DNA from: Haloactinopolyspora alba
GTDB lineage: Bacteria > Actinomycetota > Actinomycetes > Jiangellales > Jiangellaceae
Direction: 5' to 3'
Assembly (NCBI RefSeq): GCF_003014555.1
Contig: NZ_PYGE01000012.1
Location: forward strand, 1-64,000
Length of the DNA stretch: 64,000 nt
A model generated the notes under the pieces. That model saw only the letters and a program-made list of their open reading frames with translations, ran no database searches and was not told the origin of the DNA. Positions 8,929-18,085 of this stretch are shown here, one piece after another. Positions within the stretch are counted from its first letter, which is position 1. The number at the start of each line of letters is the position of its first letter. The translations under genes and the position numbers were made by a program.

Positions 8929-10215
8929 GTGAGCAGACGAAGCGCAACACTGGCTGTGGCGGTGACGCTGGCCCTGGGCCTGCCCGCATGCGGAGGCGAC
9001 TCCGGCCCGCCCACGCTGACCTGGTACATCAACCCCGACGCCGGGGGCCAGGCGGAGATCGCCGACCGCTGCAGCGAACAGGCCGCGGGCGAGTACCGCA
9101 TCGAGACGTCGCTGCTGCCTCGCGAGGCGTCGGCGCAGCGCGAGCAGCTGGCGCGGCGGCTCGCGGCCGAGGACTCGTCCATCGACCTGATCAGCATGGA
9201 TCCGCCGTTCATCCCCGAGTTCGCCGAGGCAGGGTTCCTCGCGGACATCCCCGACGACGTGGCCGAGGCCGTCACCGAGAACGTCGTCCAGAGCGCCATC
9301 GACGGCGCCACCTGGAAGGACGAGCTGGTGGCCGTCCCGTTCTGGGCGAACACCCAGCTGCTCTGGTACCGCAAGTCGGTGGCCGAGGCGGCCGGCCTCG
9401 ACCCGGCGAACGAGCCGGTGACCTGGCAACAACTCATCGACGCGGCGGCACAGCAGGACAAGTACCTGGGGGTGCAGGGCATCCGCGCCGAGGCGCTGAC
9501 GGTGTGGATCAACGCGCTGGTCGCTTCGGCGGGCGGCGAGGTCCTCACCAACCCGGAGGCGCCGGTGGAGGATGTCGAGCTCGGCCTGCAGTCCGAGGCC
9601 GGCCGGCAGGCCGCGGGGATCATCGGGACCATCGCCCGTCAAGGTCTCGGCGGGCCCGGGTTCTCCAACGAGGACGAGAACGCGTCGATGCTGCAGTTCC
9701 AGGGTGAGAACGGGTCGTTCATGGTGAACTGGCCGTTCGTCTGGGCGGCGACGCTGGCGGGCGTCGAGGAAGGAACGCTGGACCAGTCACTGATCGACGA
9801 CATCGGGTGGGCGCAGTACCCCTCGATGGTCGAGGGCGAGCCGTCACGTCCTCCGTACGGCGGCATCAACCTCGGAATCGGGGCGTTCAGCGAGCACGTC
9901 GACCTCGCGATGGACGCGGCGCAGTGCATCGTCAGCGTCGAGAACCAGGCCTACTACATGGTGTCCAACGGCAACCCGGCGTCGAACACCGAGGCATACG
10001 AGGACCCGGACGTGCAAGAGACGTTCCCTATGGCGGACCTGATCCGGGAGTCGCTCGAGCAGGCCGGGCCACGACCGAAGACGCCGTACTACAACGAGGT
10101 GTCCACCGGTCTGCAGAACACATGGCACCCGCCGAGTTCGGTCCGGCCGGACTCCACGCCGCAGGAGGCAGCCACCTTCATCACCGAGGTGCTGCAAGGG
10201 GAGAGGTTGCTATGA
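8929..10215 (+). CDS. lpqY: LpqY-like trehalose ABC transporter substrate-binding lipoprotein
   Basis: About 428 residues. A lipoprotein signal MSRRSATLAV... ends in the lipobox LPAC, so the mature protein is anchored on the outer face of the membrane. The fold is an extracellular solute-binding protein. Stretches such as SLLPREASAQREQLARRL, EFAEAGF, NTQLLWYR and NWPFVWA match mycobacterial LpqY from memory, and the next three genes match SugA, SugB and SugC in order. It should capture trehalose or a related disaccharide. GTG at 8929 follows TGGAGG at 8919-8924; an ATG at 8908 is in frame and possible. The stop overlaps sugA by ATGA. Confidence 0.85.
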   Translation: MSRRSATLAVAVTLALGLPACGGDSGPPTLTWYINPDAGGQAEIADRCSEQAAGEYRIETSLLPREASAQREQLARRLAAEDSSIDLISMDPPFIPEFAEAGFLADIPDDVAEAVTENVVQSAIDGATWKDELVAVPFWANTQLLWYRKSVAEAAGLDPANEPVTWQQLIDAAAQQDKYLGVQGIRAEALTVWINALVASAGGEVLTNPEAPVEDVELGLQSEAGRQAAGIIGTIARQGLGGPGFSNEDENASMLQFQGENGSFMVNWPFVWAATLAGVEEGTLDQSLIDDIGWAQYPSMVEGEPSRPPYGGINLGIGAFSEHVDLAMDAAQCIVSVENQAYYMVSNGNPASNTEAYEDPDVQETFPMADLIRESLEQAGPRPKTPYYNEVSTGLQNTWHPPSSVRPDSTPQEAATFITEVLQGERLL

Positions 10216-11168
10216 CGACGACCCCCGTTCCGGACATCGCCGCCGAGCAGGCCGAGGTGCCGGCGTCGGTCAGTGAACGAGCACGGGCCGAGCGGAGGCT
10301 CGGATGGTGGCTGGCCGGTCCCGCGTTCGTGGTGATGCTCCTGGTCACGGCCTATCCGATCGCGCAGGCGTTCTACGAGTCACTGTTCCAGTACCGCCTC
10401 ACCGACCCCGAAGCTCGCGAGTTCATCGGCCTGTCGAACTACGGCGTGGTGCTCACCGACGGCGTGTGGTGGAGCGCCGTGGGGGTGACCGTGCTGATCA
10501 CGGTCATCACCGTGGCGGTCGAGGCGGTGCTGGGTTTCGCGCTGGCACTGGTGATGCATCGCGCGTTGCGCGCCCTGCGTCCGCTGCTGCGCACCGTGAT
10601 CCTCGTCCCGTACGCGATCATCACCGTGGTGTCCGCGTTCGCGTGGTTCTACGCATTCGACATCAGCACCGGCTTCGTGAACTCGTGGTTCGGCTGGCTG
10701 CCCGGCATCAGCGCGGACACCAACTGGTTCGGCGAGTTCGGCACGTCGGTGACGGTGATCATCGCCTCGGAGATCTGGAAGACGACCCCGTTCATCTCGC
10801 TGCTGCTGCTGGCCGGGCTCGCGCAGGTCCCGGACGATCTTCAGGAGGCGGCCAAGGTCGACGGTGCGACCTGGTGGCAGCGCATGTACAAGGTGACGAT
10901 CCCGAACATGAAAGCGGCGGTCATGGTCGCGCTGCTGTTCCGCACGCTGGACGCGTTCCGGATCTTCGACAACGTGTTCATCATGACCCAAGGGGCGAAC
11001 AACACCGAGGTCGTGTCGTTCCTCGCGTACCGGCAGACCATCAGCAGGCTCGAGATCGGGCTCGGGTCCGCGGTGTCGGTGCTGCTGTTCCTCTGCGTCG
11101 TGCTGATCAGCTTCACGTTCATCAAGTTGTTCAAGGTCGACCTGGCCAGCGCGAGAGGTGAGCGGTGA
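10212..11168 (+). CDS. sugA: SugA-like sugar ABC transporter permease
   Basis: 318 residues, six predicted membrane helices (the first around LAGPAFVVMLLVTAYPI) and the binding-protein-dependent permease EAA loop EAAKVDGATWWQRMYKV near residue 220. FRTLDAFRIFDN is a hallmark of this MalF-type family. It forms half of the membrane channel with the next gene. The ATG overlaps the lpqY stop (ATGA), so translation is coupled. Confidence 0.88.
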   Translation: MTTTPVPDIAAEQAEVPASVSERARAERRLGWWLAGPAFVVMLLVTAYPIAQAFYESLFQYRLTDPEAREFIGLSNYGVVLTDGVWWSAVGVTVLITVITVAVEAVLGFALALVMHRALRALRPLLRTVILVPYAIITVVSAFAWFYAFDISTGFVNSWFGWLPGISADTNWFGEFGTSVTVIIASEIWKTTPFISLLLLAGLAQVPDDLQEAAKVDGATWWQRMYKVTIPNMKAAVMVALLFRTLDAFRIFDNVFIMTQGANNTEVVSFLAYRQTISRLEIGLGSAVSVLLFLCVVLISFTFIKLFKVDLASARGER

Positions 11169-12016
11169 TGGACGAGGGGAAGGTCTCGAGGCGGGACCGT
11201 TCGCTGTGGTGGATCGCCGGTGTGGTCGTGATCGCCTACGCGCTCTTCCCGGTCGCCTGGATCGTGTCGGTGTCCTTCAAGACGCCCAGTGACCTCGGCA
11301 GCAACCGGTTCCTGCCGACCACGTGGGTCTGGGAGAACTACGAGAACATTCTCGCCGGCGGCGCCCAGGACCTGTTCCTGTCCGCGCTGCGGAACTCCGT
11401 CGGCATCTCGCTGCTCGCGACGTTCATCTCCGTCGTGCTCGCGACGTTCGCCGCCTACGCGATAGCCCGGCTGGACTTCCCCGGTAAACGGGTGATTCTG
11501 ACGACGGCGCTGGCGGTGGCGATCTTCCCGGTGATCTCGATCGTCACGCCCCTGTTCAACCTGTGGCGCAACATCGGCCTCTACGACACGTGGCCGGGGC
11601 TCATCATTCCGTACCTGTCGTTGACGCTGCCGATCTCGATCTGGACGCTGTCGGCGTTCTTCCGGCAGATCCCGTGGGAGCTCGAACAGGCGGCCCAGGT
11701 CGACGGCGCCACCACCTGGCAGGCCTTTCGCAAGGTCATCGTGCCGCTGGCGACGCCAGGCGTCTTCACCACCGCGATCCTCTCGTTCTTCATCGCGTGG
11801 AACGACTTCGTCTACGGCATCTCGCTGACATCGACGGAGGCGGCGCGCCCGGTGCCTGCCGCGCTGGCGTTCTTCACCGGCGCGTCCCAGTTCGTCGACC
11901 CGGCCGGCGCGATCGCCGCCGCGGCCGTCGTGGTGACCATTCCGGTCGTGGTGCTGGTGCTGCTGTTCCAACGCCGGATCGTCTCCGGCCTCACCCAGGG
12001 CGCCGTCAAGGGTTGA
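11168..12016 (+). CDS. sugB: SugB-like sugar ABC transporter permease
   Basis: 282 residues, MalG-type, with six membrane helices. It carries the EAA loop EQAAQVDGATTWQAFRKVIV and ends FQRRIVSGLTQGAVKG, the ending I recall for SugB. It pairs with SugA. The start overlaps the sugA stop as TGATG; GTG at 11165, one codon upstream, is an alternative. Confidence 0.88.
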   Translation: MDEGKVSRRDRSLWWIAGVVVIAYALFPVAWIVSVSFKTPSDLGSNRFLPTTWVWENYENILAGGAQDLFLSALRNSVGISLLATFISVVLATFAAYAIARLDFPGKRVILTTALAVAIFPVISIVTPLFNLWRNIGLYDTWPGLIIPYLSLTLPISIWTLSAFFRQIPWELEQAAQVDGATTWQAFRKVIVPLATPGVFTTAILSFFIAWNDFVYGISLTSTEAARPVPAALAFFTGASQFVDPAGAIAAAAVVVTIPVVVLVLLFQRRIVSGLTQGAVKG

Positions 12017-12043
12017 CGTCGTCGAAGTCCGTAGGAGAACCCC

Positions 12044-13315
12044 ATGGCCGATATCACGCTGAAGAACATCACGAAGCAGTACGGCGACGGCTACCGGGCG
12101 GTCCGCGACGTCAACCTCGACATCGCCGACGGCGAGTTCGTCATCCTGGTCGGCCCGTCCGGGTGCGGCAAGTCGACGTTGTTGCGCATGATCGTCGGAC
12201 TGGAGGACATCACCAGCGGCGACATGCTCATCGGCGGCGAACGGGTGAACGAGAAGGCACCACGTGACCGCAACCTGTCGATGGTGTTCCAGAACTACGC
12301 CCTGTACCCGCACCTGACGGTCTACGAGAACATCGCGTTCCCGCTGCGGCTGGCGAAGTTCGGCGACGCCGAGGTCGACCGGCGGGTGCACCAGGCGTCC
12401 GAGCTGCTCGAGCTGGACGAACACCTGCAGCGCAAACCGGCGAACCTCTCCGGCGGCCAACGCCAGCGGGTCGCCATGGGGCGCGCCATCGTCCGGCAGG
12501 CGCAGGCGTTCCTGTTCGACGAGCCCCTGTCGAACCTGGACGCCAAGCTGCGCGGTCAGATGCGTGCGGAGATCTCCCGGCTGCAGAAGCGGCTCGGCAT
12601 CACGACCGTCTACGTCACCCATGACCAGATCGAGGCGATGACGCTCGGCGACCGGGTGGCGGTGCTGCGCAAGGGCGAGCTGCAGCAGGTGGCGACACCA
12701 CGCGACCTGTACACGAGCCCGGTCAACCTGTTCGTCGCCGGGTTCATCGGCTCGCCGCCGATGAACTTCATCCCCGCCACCGTGAGCGACGGCGAGCTGC
12801 ACACGCCGTTCGGCGAGTGGCGGCTGCCGGAGTCCCGGCGGCCCGACCTCGGCGGGCACGACATCGTGCTGCTCGGGGCGCGGCCGGAGTCGTTCGAGGA
12901 CTCGTCGGTGGTGCCGGACACGATCCGCGAGCACGGTGTCGTGTTCGACGCGAACGTCGACGTCATCGAGTGGCTGGGCAACGAGCAGTACGCCTACGTC
13001 CCTTACGAGGCGCCGGAGGACATCCGCGCGCAGCTGGCCGATCTCGAGCGCGAGCTGGACAGTGAGGCGATGCGGACCCAGCTGGTGGTCTCGCTGGACG
13101 CGACCAGCCGGATACCCGAGGGGACGACGGCCGAGCTGTGGCTGGACCTGCGCAAGATCCACGTGCTGGACCCGGCCACCGGGCGCAACCTCAGCGTGGC
13201 TGCGGCGGACGCGGCAGGGTCGGACGGCGCGGCGGGGTCGGAAGGCGCCGGCGCCACGTCCGACGCGTCCGCACCGGAGCCGTCGCCGGCCGCTGACGAG
13301 AATCCGTCGCCATGA
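12044..13315 (+). CDS. sugC: SugC-like ABC transporter ATP-binding protein
   Basis: 423 residues; this is the ATPase that energises the LpqY-SugAB importer. Walker A is GPSGCGKST (about 39-47), the Q-loop is MVFQNY, the signature LSGGQRQR and Walker B FLFDEPLSNLD, followed by the H-loop THD. A C-terminal MalK/UgpC-type OB/TOBE regulatory domain includes LGARPESF. The last ~40 residues are an Ala/Ser/Gly/Glu-rich low-complexity tail not usual in this family. A good ribosome site, TAGGAG, precedes the ATG after a 27-bp gap, the only real spacing in the operon. Confidence 0.9.
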   Translation: MADITLKNITKQYGDGYRAVRDVNLDIADGEFVILVGPSGCGKSTLLRMIVGLEDITSGDMLIGGERVNEKAPRDRNLSMVFQNYALYPHLTVYENIAFPLRLAKFGDAEVDRRVHQASELLELDEHLQRKPANLSGGQRQRVAMGRAIVRQAQAFLFDEPLSNLDAKLRGQMRAEISRLQKRLGITTVYVTHDQIEAMTLGDRVAVLRKGELQQVATPRDLYTSPVNLFVAGFIGSPPMNFIPATVSDGELHTPFGEWRLPESRRPDLGGHDIVLLGARPESFEDSSVVPDTIREHGVVFDANVDVIEWLGNEQYAYVPYEAPEDIRAQLADLERELDSEAMRTQLVVSLDATSRIPEGTTAELWLDLRKIHVLDPATGRNLSVAAADAAGSDGAAGSEGAGATSDASAPEPSPAADENPSP

Positions 13316-13424
13316 CCGGGCTCCGGCCGGGCCCCGCGCGGCCGGCGGCGTACCGTCCCCGGGGTGGAATGTCGGGGACTTCTCCTCCCTGCGGACGGCA
13401 CGTTGGTTGCTAAGGTCATGTGTT

Positions 13425-14054
13425 GTGGAAGAGAGTCGCGATCAACGTGCGCTGCGGGCGTCCGACGCCGACCGTGAGCGCGTCGCGGACCTCCTCCGGC
13501 AGGCGGCATCCGACGGGCGGTTGAGCCTCACCGAGCTGGACGAGCGGATCGACGCGCTCTACGCCGCGAAGACCTACGCCGATCTCGAACCCGTGGCGCA
13601 GGACCTTCCCGGAGCCACGCCGACCGCTCCGGAACCTTCCTCGTCACCGGCGGCCACCAGCCGCGAAGCGGTGCCGGGCGGCCGGGTGGGCGGTCGAGCG
13701 GGCCGCTCCGAAGGCAAGGCCGTCTTCGCCGGGCTGGTGCGACGCGGCGAGTGGGTCGTGCCCAGGTGCTACAAGGTCAAGGCCGTTTTCGGTGGCGCCG
13801 AGCTCGACCTGCGGAAGGCCCAACTGGAGGCGGACGAGGTCGAGATCCGGGTCAAGGCCGTCTTCGGCGGCGTCAACATCGTCGTCCCCGAGGACGTGTA
13901 CGTGATCGTCGACGGTGACGGCGTGTTCGGCGGTTTCTCCGACGACGCGAGCAAGCGGCAGCCGTCGGGTGACCCGCCCGTCGTCAAGGTCTACGGCCGG
14001 GCGGTCTTCGGCGGCGTCAGTGTGCAGCGCAAGGGGGACGGCGACGATGGCTGA
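13425..14054 (+). CDS. DUF1707 protein with LiaF-like C-terminal domain
   Basis: 209 residues. The N-terminal DUF1707 domain (about 5-55: ASDADRERVADLLRQAAS, LTELDERIDALYAAKTY) is joined by a Ser/Pro linker to a C-terminal beta-rich domain. That domain has four VFGG turns (KAVFGG twice, GVFGG, RAVFGG), as in LiaF-like cell-wall stress proteins. DUF1707 proteins are thought to be regulatory or membrane-associated; the exact role is unknown. GTG at 13425 is chosen because it just precedes the conserved domain; no ribosome site is visible and the message may be leaderless. It overlaps the next DUF1707 gene by 8 bp. Confidence 0.8.
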   Translation: MEESRDQRALRASDADRERVADLLRQAASDGRLSLTELDERIDALYAAKTYADLEPVAQDLPGATPTAPEPSSSPAATSREAVPGGRVGGRAGRSEGKAVFAGLVRRGEWVVPRCYKVKAVFGGAELDLRKAQLEADEVEIRVKAVFGGVNIVVPEDVYVIVDGDGVFGGFSDDASKRQPSGDPPVVKVYGRAVFGGVSVQRKGDGDDG

Positions 14055-14763
14055 GGGCCAGGAGCAGCCGCGTCGCGGGCCGGAGGCCGACCTGCCCGAC
14101 GTGCGCAGCGGCGCCGATCTGCGCTGCTCGGACGTCGACCGCGAGCGGGTGGCCGAGGCGCTTCGCCAGGCGGCCACCGACGGCAGGCTGACCCTGACCG
14201 AACTGGACGAGCGCATCGACGCCACGTTCCAGGCGCGGACCTACGGCGACCTGCAACCCATCACACGGGACCTGCCGCAGGGGCCGTACCCGGTCCCGGG
14301 CGCCGCGCCGGCGCCGCAGTGGCAGCCCGACACCACGGCGGGAGCGGCCGGAGCGGCGAGTCCGAACGGGTCCGGCGCGCCGGCCCGTCACCAGACGCCC
14401 GTCCCCGACGGCCCTCCGCCGCCCCCGGAACGCATCACCGGGATCCTCAGCACCGAGAAGCGCAAGGGTCGCTGGGAGGTGCCCGCGCGGCTCGATCTCA
14501 CGACGGTGCTCGGCGAGATCGTCATCGACCTCACCGACGCGGTGGTGCGCTCGCCGGAGGTCGAGATCCAGGTCGGCGTCGTCCTCGGCAGCGTGACGCT
14601 GATCGCGCCCGAGGGCGCCGACGTCCGTCTCGAGCACGGCGCCAACGTGCTGGGCGAGCGGAAGATGCGGCTGCGCTCGGCCGCCGTGCAGGGCGGGCCG
14701 GTGTACCGGGTGCGCGGGTTCGTGGTGCTGGGCGAGGTCGTCGTGCGCGCGCCGCGGCGCTGA
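14047..14763 (+). CDS. second DUF1707 protein with LiaF-like C-terminal domain
   Basis: 238 residues and a paralogue of the preceding gene. DUF1707 (about 22-75: CSDVDRERVAEALRQAATDG, LTELDERIDATFQARTYGDL) is followed by a Pro/Ala-rich linker and a beta-rich C-terminal region with GILSTEKRKGRWEVP and repeated short strands ending in VLGE or VLGS instead of VFGG. The overlap with the upstream gene implies one transcript and possibly a paired product. No enzymatic motif is visible. Confidence 0.8.
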   Translation: MAEGQEQPRRGPEADLPDVRSGADLRCSDVDRERVAEALRQAATDGRLTLTELDERIDATFQARTYGDLQPITRDLPQGPYPVPGAAPAPQWQPDTTAGAAGAASPNGSGAPARHQTPVPDGPPPPPERITGILSTEKRKGRWEVPARLDLTTVLGEIVIDLTDAVVRSPEVEIQVGVVLGSVTLIAPEGADVRLEHGANVLGERKMRLRSAAVQGGPVYRVRGFVVLGEVVVRAPRR

Positions 14764-14786
14764 TCGGGAACGTCCGTCCTTTCCCA

Positions 14787-14828
14787 TGATCATCGGCACT
14801 TTCCGGGTCATGGAACTGCCGATGATCA
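14787..14828 (+). terminator. inverted repeat with 12-bp perfect arms
   Basis: TGATCATCGGCA (14787-14798) pairs with TGCCGATGATCA (14817-14828) around an 18-base loop. It lies just after the DUF1707 pair and before the molybdate operon, so it probably ends the first transcript. There is no T-run, as usual in high-GC genomes. The TGATCATC edge recurs in the element at 45710. Confidence 0.6.
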
Positions 14829-14869
14829 CCGCCGTCGACCGTGTACCGCAAATCGTGACAGTTCAGCGG

Positions 14870-14894
14870 ATACTCACCGCAGATGCGGGAGTAT
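14870..14894. promoter_or_regulatory. dyad just upstream of the molybdate operon regulator
   Basis: ATACT (14870-14874) pairs with AGTAT (14890-14894), enclosing CCGC (14877-14880) and GCGG (14885-14888), an almost continuous 25-bp dyad. It ends 10 bp before the start of the HTH-TOBE gene. It could be an autoregulatory operator or a leader hairpin. It does not look like the E. coli ModE box, so a link to molybdate is inferred only from position. Confidence 0.45.
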
Positions 14895-14904
14895 TCTCGA
14901 CTTC

Positions 14905-15309
14905 ATGCCGTGTTTTCGGATCGCCGAGGCCGCCCGGATCTTGGGCGTCAGTGACGACTCGTTGCGGCGGTGGGCCGAAGCGGGAAAGGTCGAGCTGTAC
15001 CGCGACGACGCCGGACGGAAGGTCGTCGACGGCGTCGAGCTCGCGCGCGTCGCACGCGAGATCGTGCCGGCCGAGACCGCGCTGCCGATGCCGCGCGAGT
15101 CCGCGCGCAACCACTTCCCGGGCATCGTCGTCGGCGTCCGCAGGGACCCGGTGATGGCCCAGGTCGAGATCCAGGCCGGCCCGCACCGGGTGGTGTCGCT
15201 GCTCAGCGCCGAGGCGGTCGACGAGCTGGGGCTCGAGGTCGGCGTCGCGGCCATCGCGTCGGTCAAGGCCACCAACGTCGTCGTCGACCTCCCGGAGCCG
15301 TGGTCATGA
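14905..15309 (+). CDS. HTH-TOBE molybdate-responsive regulator
   Basis: 134 residues. The N-terminal MerR/excisionase-type helix-turn-helix (about 4-50: FRIAEAARILGVSDDSLRRW) is followed by a TOBE (Mop) domain (about 70-130) of the kind that binds molybdate or tungstate. It is the first gene of the mod operon and overlaps modA by ATGA. That position fits a sensor controlling molybdate uptake in place of ModE. No ribosome site is obvious; the dyad ending at 14894 leaves little room for a leader. Confidence 0.8.
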   Translation: MPCFRIAEAARILGVSDDSLRRWAEAGKVELYRDDAGRKVVDGVELARVAREIVPAETALPMPRESARNHFPGIVVGVRRDPVMAQVEIQAGPHRVVSLLSAEAVDELGLEVGVAAIASVKATNVVVDLPEPWS

Positions 15310-16121
15310 GGGACGCAGGTGCGCGGCGCGTCGGCATGCTCGTCCAGGCGATCGGCGTGGCGGGCCTGCTGGTCGCCTGCGGTGGCGACGCGGAGGGCGC
15401 CTCGCATCCTGACGGTTCGCCGGCGGACGGCTCCGGCGCGCGGATCTCGGGCGAGGTGACGGTCCTGGCCGCCGCGTCGTTGACCGAGCCGTTCGAAACG
15501 CTCGGAGAGCGGCTCGCGGACCGGTACCCGGACCTCGAGGTGACGTTCTCGTTCGGGCCCAGCTCAGGACTCGCCGAGCAGGCCGCCGCCGGTGCGCCGG
15601 CCGACGTCCTCGCGACCGCGAACACCGTCACCATGGACACGGCGGTGCAGGCGGGCGTCGTCGACGGGACGCCGCGCGTGTTCGCCCGCAACACGCTGGC
15701 GCTCGCCGTCCCGGCGGGCAACCCGGGGAACGTGACCGGCCCGGCCGACCTCGCGCGCGACGAGCTGCGCGTCGCCGTCTGCGAGCCCAGGGTCCCGTGC
15801 GGCGCCGCGGCGGAGGCGTTGCTGGACAGGGCGGGGGTCGAGGCCGCTCCGGACACTCTCACCACGGACGTCAAGGAGGCCGTGTCGCTGGTCTCGCTGG
15901 GCGAGGTCGACGCGGCCCTGGTGTACCTGACCGATGCCGCGGCGGCGGGCGATGCGGTCGAGACCGTGGACGTTCCGCGGGCCGGCGCCGTCGTGAACGA
16001 CTACCCGGTCGCCGTCATGGCCGACGCGCCGAACCCGGACGGTGCGCACGCGGTGGTCGACGCGGTGACGGGCGAGCTCGGCCGGGACGTCCTCGCCGAG
16101 GCGGGCTTCCTCGAGCCATGA
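15306..16121 (+). CDS. modA: molybdate ABC transporter substrate-binding lipoprotein
   Basis: 271 residues. A lipoprotein signal with lipobox LVAC is followed by a low-complexity linker and a ModA domain starting GEVTVLAAASLTEPFETL. FGPSSGLAEQ and GAPADVLATAN carry the anion-binding residues seen in ModA, and VNDYPVAV is the usual late strand. It captures molybdate outside the cell for ModBC. Overlaps of ATGA with both neighbours show tight coupling. Confidence 0.92.
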   Translation: MRDAGARRVGMLVQAIGVAGLLVACGGDAEGASHPDGSPADGSGARISGEVTVLAAASLTEPFETLGERLADRYPDLEVTFSFGPSSGLAEQAAAGAPADVLATANTVTMDTAVQAGVVDGTPRVFARNTLALAVPAGNPGNVTGPADLARDELRVAVCEPRVPCGAAAEALLDRAGVEAAPDTLTTDVKEAVSLVSLGEVDAALVYLTDAAAAGDAVETVDVPRAGAVVNDYPVAVMADAPNPDGAHAVVDAVTGELGRDVLAEAGFLEP

Positions 16122-16921
16122 CCGGCCACCGGCGGCGGACGGACGGGCGGGTGCCGGTGGCGCTGCTGGTCCCGTCGGTGCTCGGCGTGGCCGTGCTGGT
16201 GCTGCCGATGGTGGGGCTCCTGCTGCGCGCGCCGTGGCGGCGGCTGCCGGACATCCTGTCGTCGGACGCGGTGCTCACGGCGCTGCGGCTGTCGCTGACG
16301 ACGGCGACGGCCGCGACGGCGTTGTCGCTGGTGTGTGGCGTACCGGTGGCCTGGTTGCTGGCCCGCACGCGGATGCCCGGCCGCTCGCTGCTGCGCGGAG
16401 TCGTGACGGTGCCGCTCGTGCTGCCGCCGGTCATCGGGGGGATCGCGCTGCTGATGGTGTTCGGCCGGCGTGGCGTGCTGGGCGGCTGGCTGGACGAGGC
16501 CCTGGGGGTGAGCCTGCCGTTCACGACGGCGGGGGTGGTTCTGGCGCAGGCGTTCGTCGCCATGCCGTTCCTGATCGTCTCGGTGGAGGGCGCGCTGCGG
16601 ACGACGGACCGCCGCTACGACGACGTCGCGGCGACGCTCGGTGCCTCGGCGTGGACGACGTTCCGGCGGGTGACGCTGCCGTCCGTGGCGCCGGGCGTGC
16701 TGGCCGGAGCGGTGCTGTGCTGGGCCCGTGCGCTCGGCGAGTTCGGCGCGACGGTGACATTCGCGGGCAGCTTCCCGGGCACCACCCGCACGCTGCCGCT
16801 ACAGGCCTATGTGGCCATCGGTTCGGGCGACACGGACACGGCCATCGTGCTGAGCCTGCTGATGATCGCGGTGTCGGTCGCCGTGCTCGTGGCGATGCGA
16901 CGGCGCTGGGTCGGTGCGTGA
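16118..16921 (+). CDS. modB: molybdate ABC transporter permease
   Basis: 267 residues with five to six membrane helices (the first around VALLVPSVLGVAVLVLPMVG). The cytoplasmic EAA loop is DDVAATLGASAWTTFRRV, and FGATVTFAGSFPGTTRTLPL is the characteristic ModB/CysT ending. It forms the homodimeric channel for molybdate. The start overlaps the modA stop and the stop overlaps the modC start. Confidence 0.92.
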   Translation: MTGHRRRTDGRVPVALLVPSVLGVAVLVLPMVGLLLRAPWRRLPDILSSDAVLTALRLSLTTATAATALSLVCGVPVAWLLARTRMPGRSLLRGVVTVPLVLPPVIGGIALLMVFGRRGVLGGWLDEALGVSLPFTTAGVVLAQAFVAMPFLIVSVEGALRTTDRRYDDVAATLGASAWTTFRRVTLPSVAPGVLAGAVLCWARALGEFGATVTFAGSFPGTTRTLPLQAYVAIGSGDTDTAIVLSLLMIAVSVAVLVAMRRRWVGA

Positions 16922-17973
16922 TGGGCCTGGCAGCGCGGGTGGAGGTGGACCGCGGCGAGTTGCGGCTGCAGGTGGATCTCGAGGTCGGTGCGGGGGAGGT
17001 GGTTGCCCTTCTGGGCCCGAACGGGGCGGGCAAGTCGACACTTCTTGACGTACTCGCCGGGCTGCTCCCTCCCGACGCCGGGCGGATCGCACTCGACGGA
17101 ACGGTCCTCGACGACGTCGCTCACGGCCGGCGCACCGCGGCGCGCCACCGCGGGGTGGGTCTGGTCGCCCAGGACTATCTGCTGTTTCCGGGGCTGACGG
17201 TGCTCGAGAACGTGGCGTTCGGGCTGCGCGCCCGCGGTGAGACGCGCCGCTGCGCCCGAGAACACGCGCGGCAGTGGCTGCACCGGATGGACCTCGGCGA
17301 GCACGAGCGCCGGCGACCCGGCGAGCTGTCCGGCGGCCAGGCGCAGCGGGTCGCGCTGGCCCGGGCGCTGATCGTCGAACCGCGGCTGCTGCTGCTGGAC
17401 GAGCCACTCGCGGCATTGGACGCCGGAACCCGCCCGATCGTCCGAGCTCAGCTGCGCCGGCACCTTGCCGGCTACGAGGGCTGCACGGTGATCGTCACGC
17501 ATGACCCGCTGGAGGCGATGGTGCTCGGGGAGCGGATCGTCGTCGTCGAGCGCGGGCAGGTCGTGCAGCAGGGCGCACCGGACGAGGTGGCGCGGCGCCC
17601 GCGCACCGACTACGTCGCTCGGCTGGTGGGCCTCAACCTGCTCCGCGGCACCGCCCGGGGACGCGTCGCCGAGGTGGGCGACCGCGCGGAGGTGACGCTC
17701 GCCCACGACGCACACGGCCCGGTGCACATCGCGTTCCCTCCGGTCGCGGTGGTGCTCAGCCCGGAGCGTCCACAGGGTTCGGCGCGCAACGCCTGGCCGG
17801 TCACGGTCCGCGATCTGGAGGCGCACGGCGACCTGGTGCGGGTGACGGCCGACGGCCCGGTTCCGGTGCTGGCGGACGTGACGCCGCTGGCGGTCGCGGA
17901 CCTGGGGCTGGCGCCGGGTGTGCGGGCCTGGGCGTCCGTCAAGGCCGGCGAGATCAGCGCCTACCCGGCGTGA
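16921..17973 (+). CDS. modC: molybdate ABC transporter ATP-binding protein
   Basis: 350 residues. Walker A is GPNGAGKST (about 34-42), the signature LSGGQAQR, Walker B LLLLDEPLAALD and the H-loop THD. A C-terminal TOBE-like domain (about 240-350) is consistent with feedback control by molybdate, as in known ModC proteins. It starts one base into the modB stop and completes the importer. Confidence 0.9.
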   Translation: MGLAARVEVDRGELRLQVDLEVGAGEVVALLGPNGAGKSTLLDVLAGLLPPDAGRIALDGTVLDDVAHGRRTAARHRGVGLVAQDYLLFPGLTVLENVAFGLRARGETRRCAREHARQWLHRMDLGEHERRRPGELSGGQAQRVALARALIVEPRLLLLDEPLAALDAGTRPIVRAQLRRHLAGYEGCTVIVTHDPLEAMVLGERIVVVERGQVVQQGAPDEVARRPRTDYVARLVGLNLLRGTARGRVAEVGDRAEVTLAHDAHGPVHIAFPPVAVVLSPERPQGSARNAWPVTVRDLEAHGDLVRVTADGPVPVLADVTPLAVADLGLAPGVRAWASVKAGEISAYPA

Positions 17974-18085
17974 ACGCCCTCCGGCCGGGCCGTGTACGGC
18001 GGTCCGGCCGGGCCGTGTGCGGCGGTCGGAGCGGCCCCGCACGCGGGCGGGGGCGGCTCCGTCCGGGCGCCGTGCGGCTGGGACC

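Noticed and set aside
10841-13162. A 773-residue open frame on the minus strand
   Set aside because: Antisense to sugA-sugB-sugC; Arg/Asp/His-rich composition marks it as a shadow.
14870-14894. A molybdenum-cofactor riboswitch
   Set aside because: Only a simple 25-bp dyad is present; the large conserved fold of that riboswitch is not seen.
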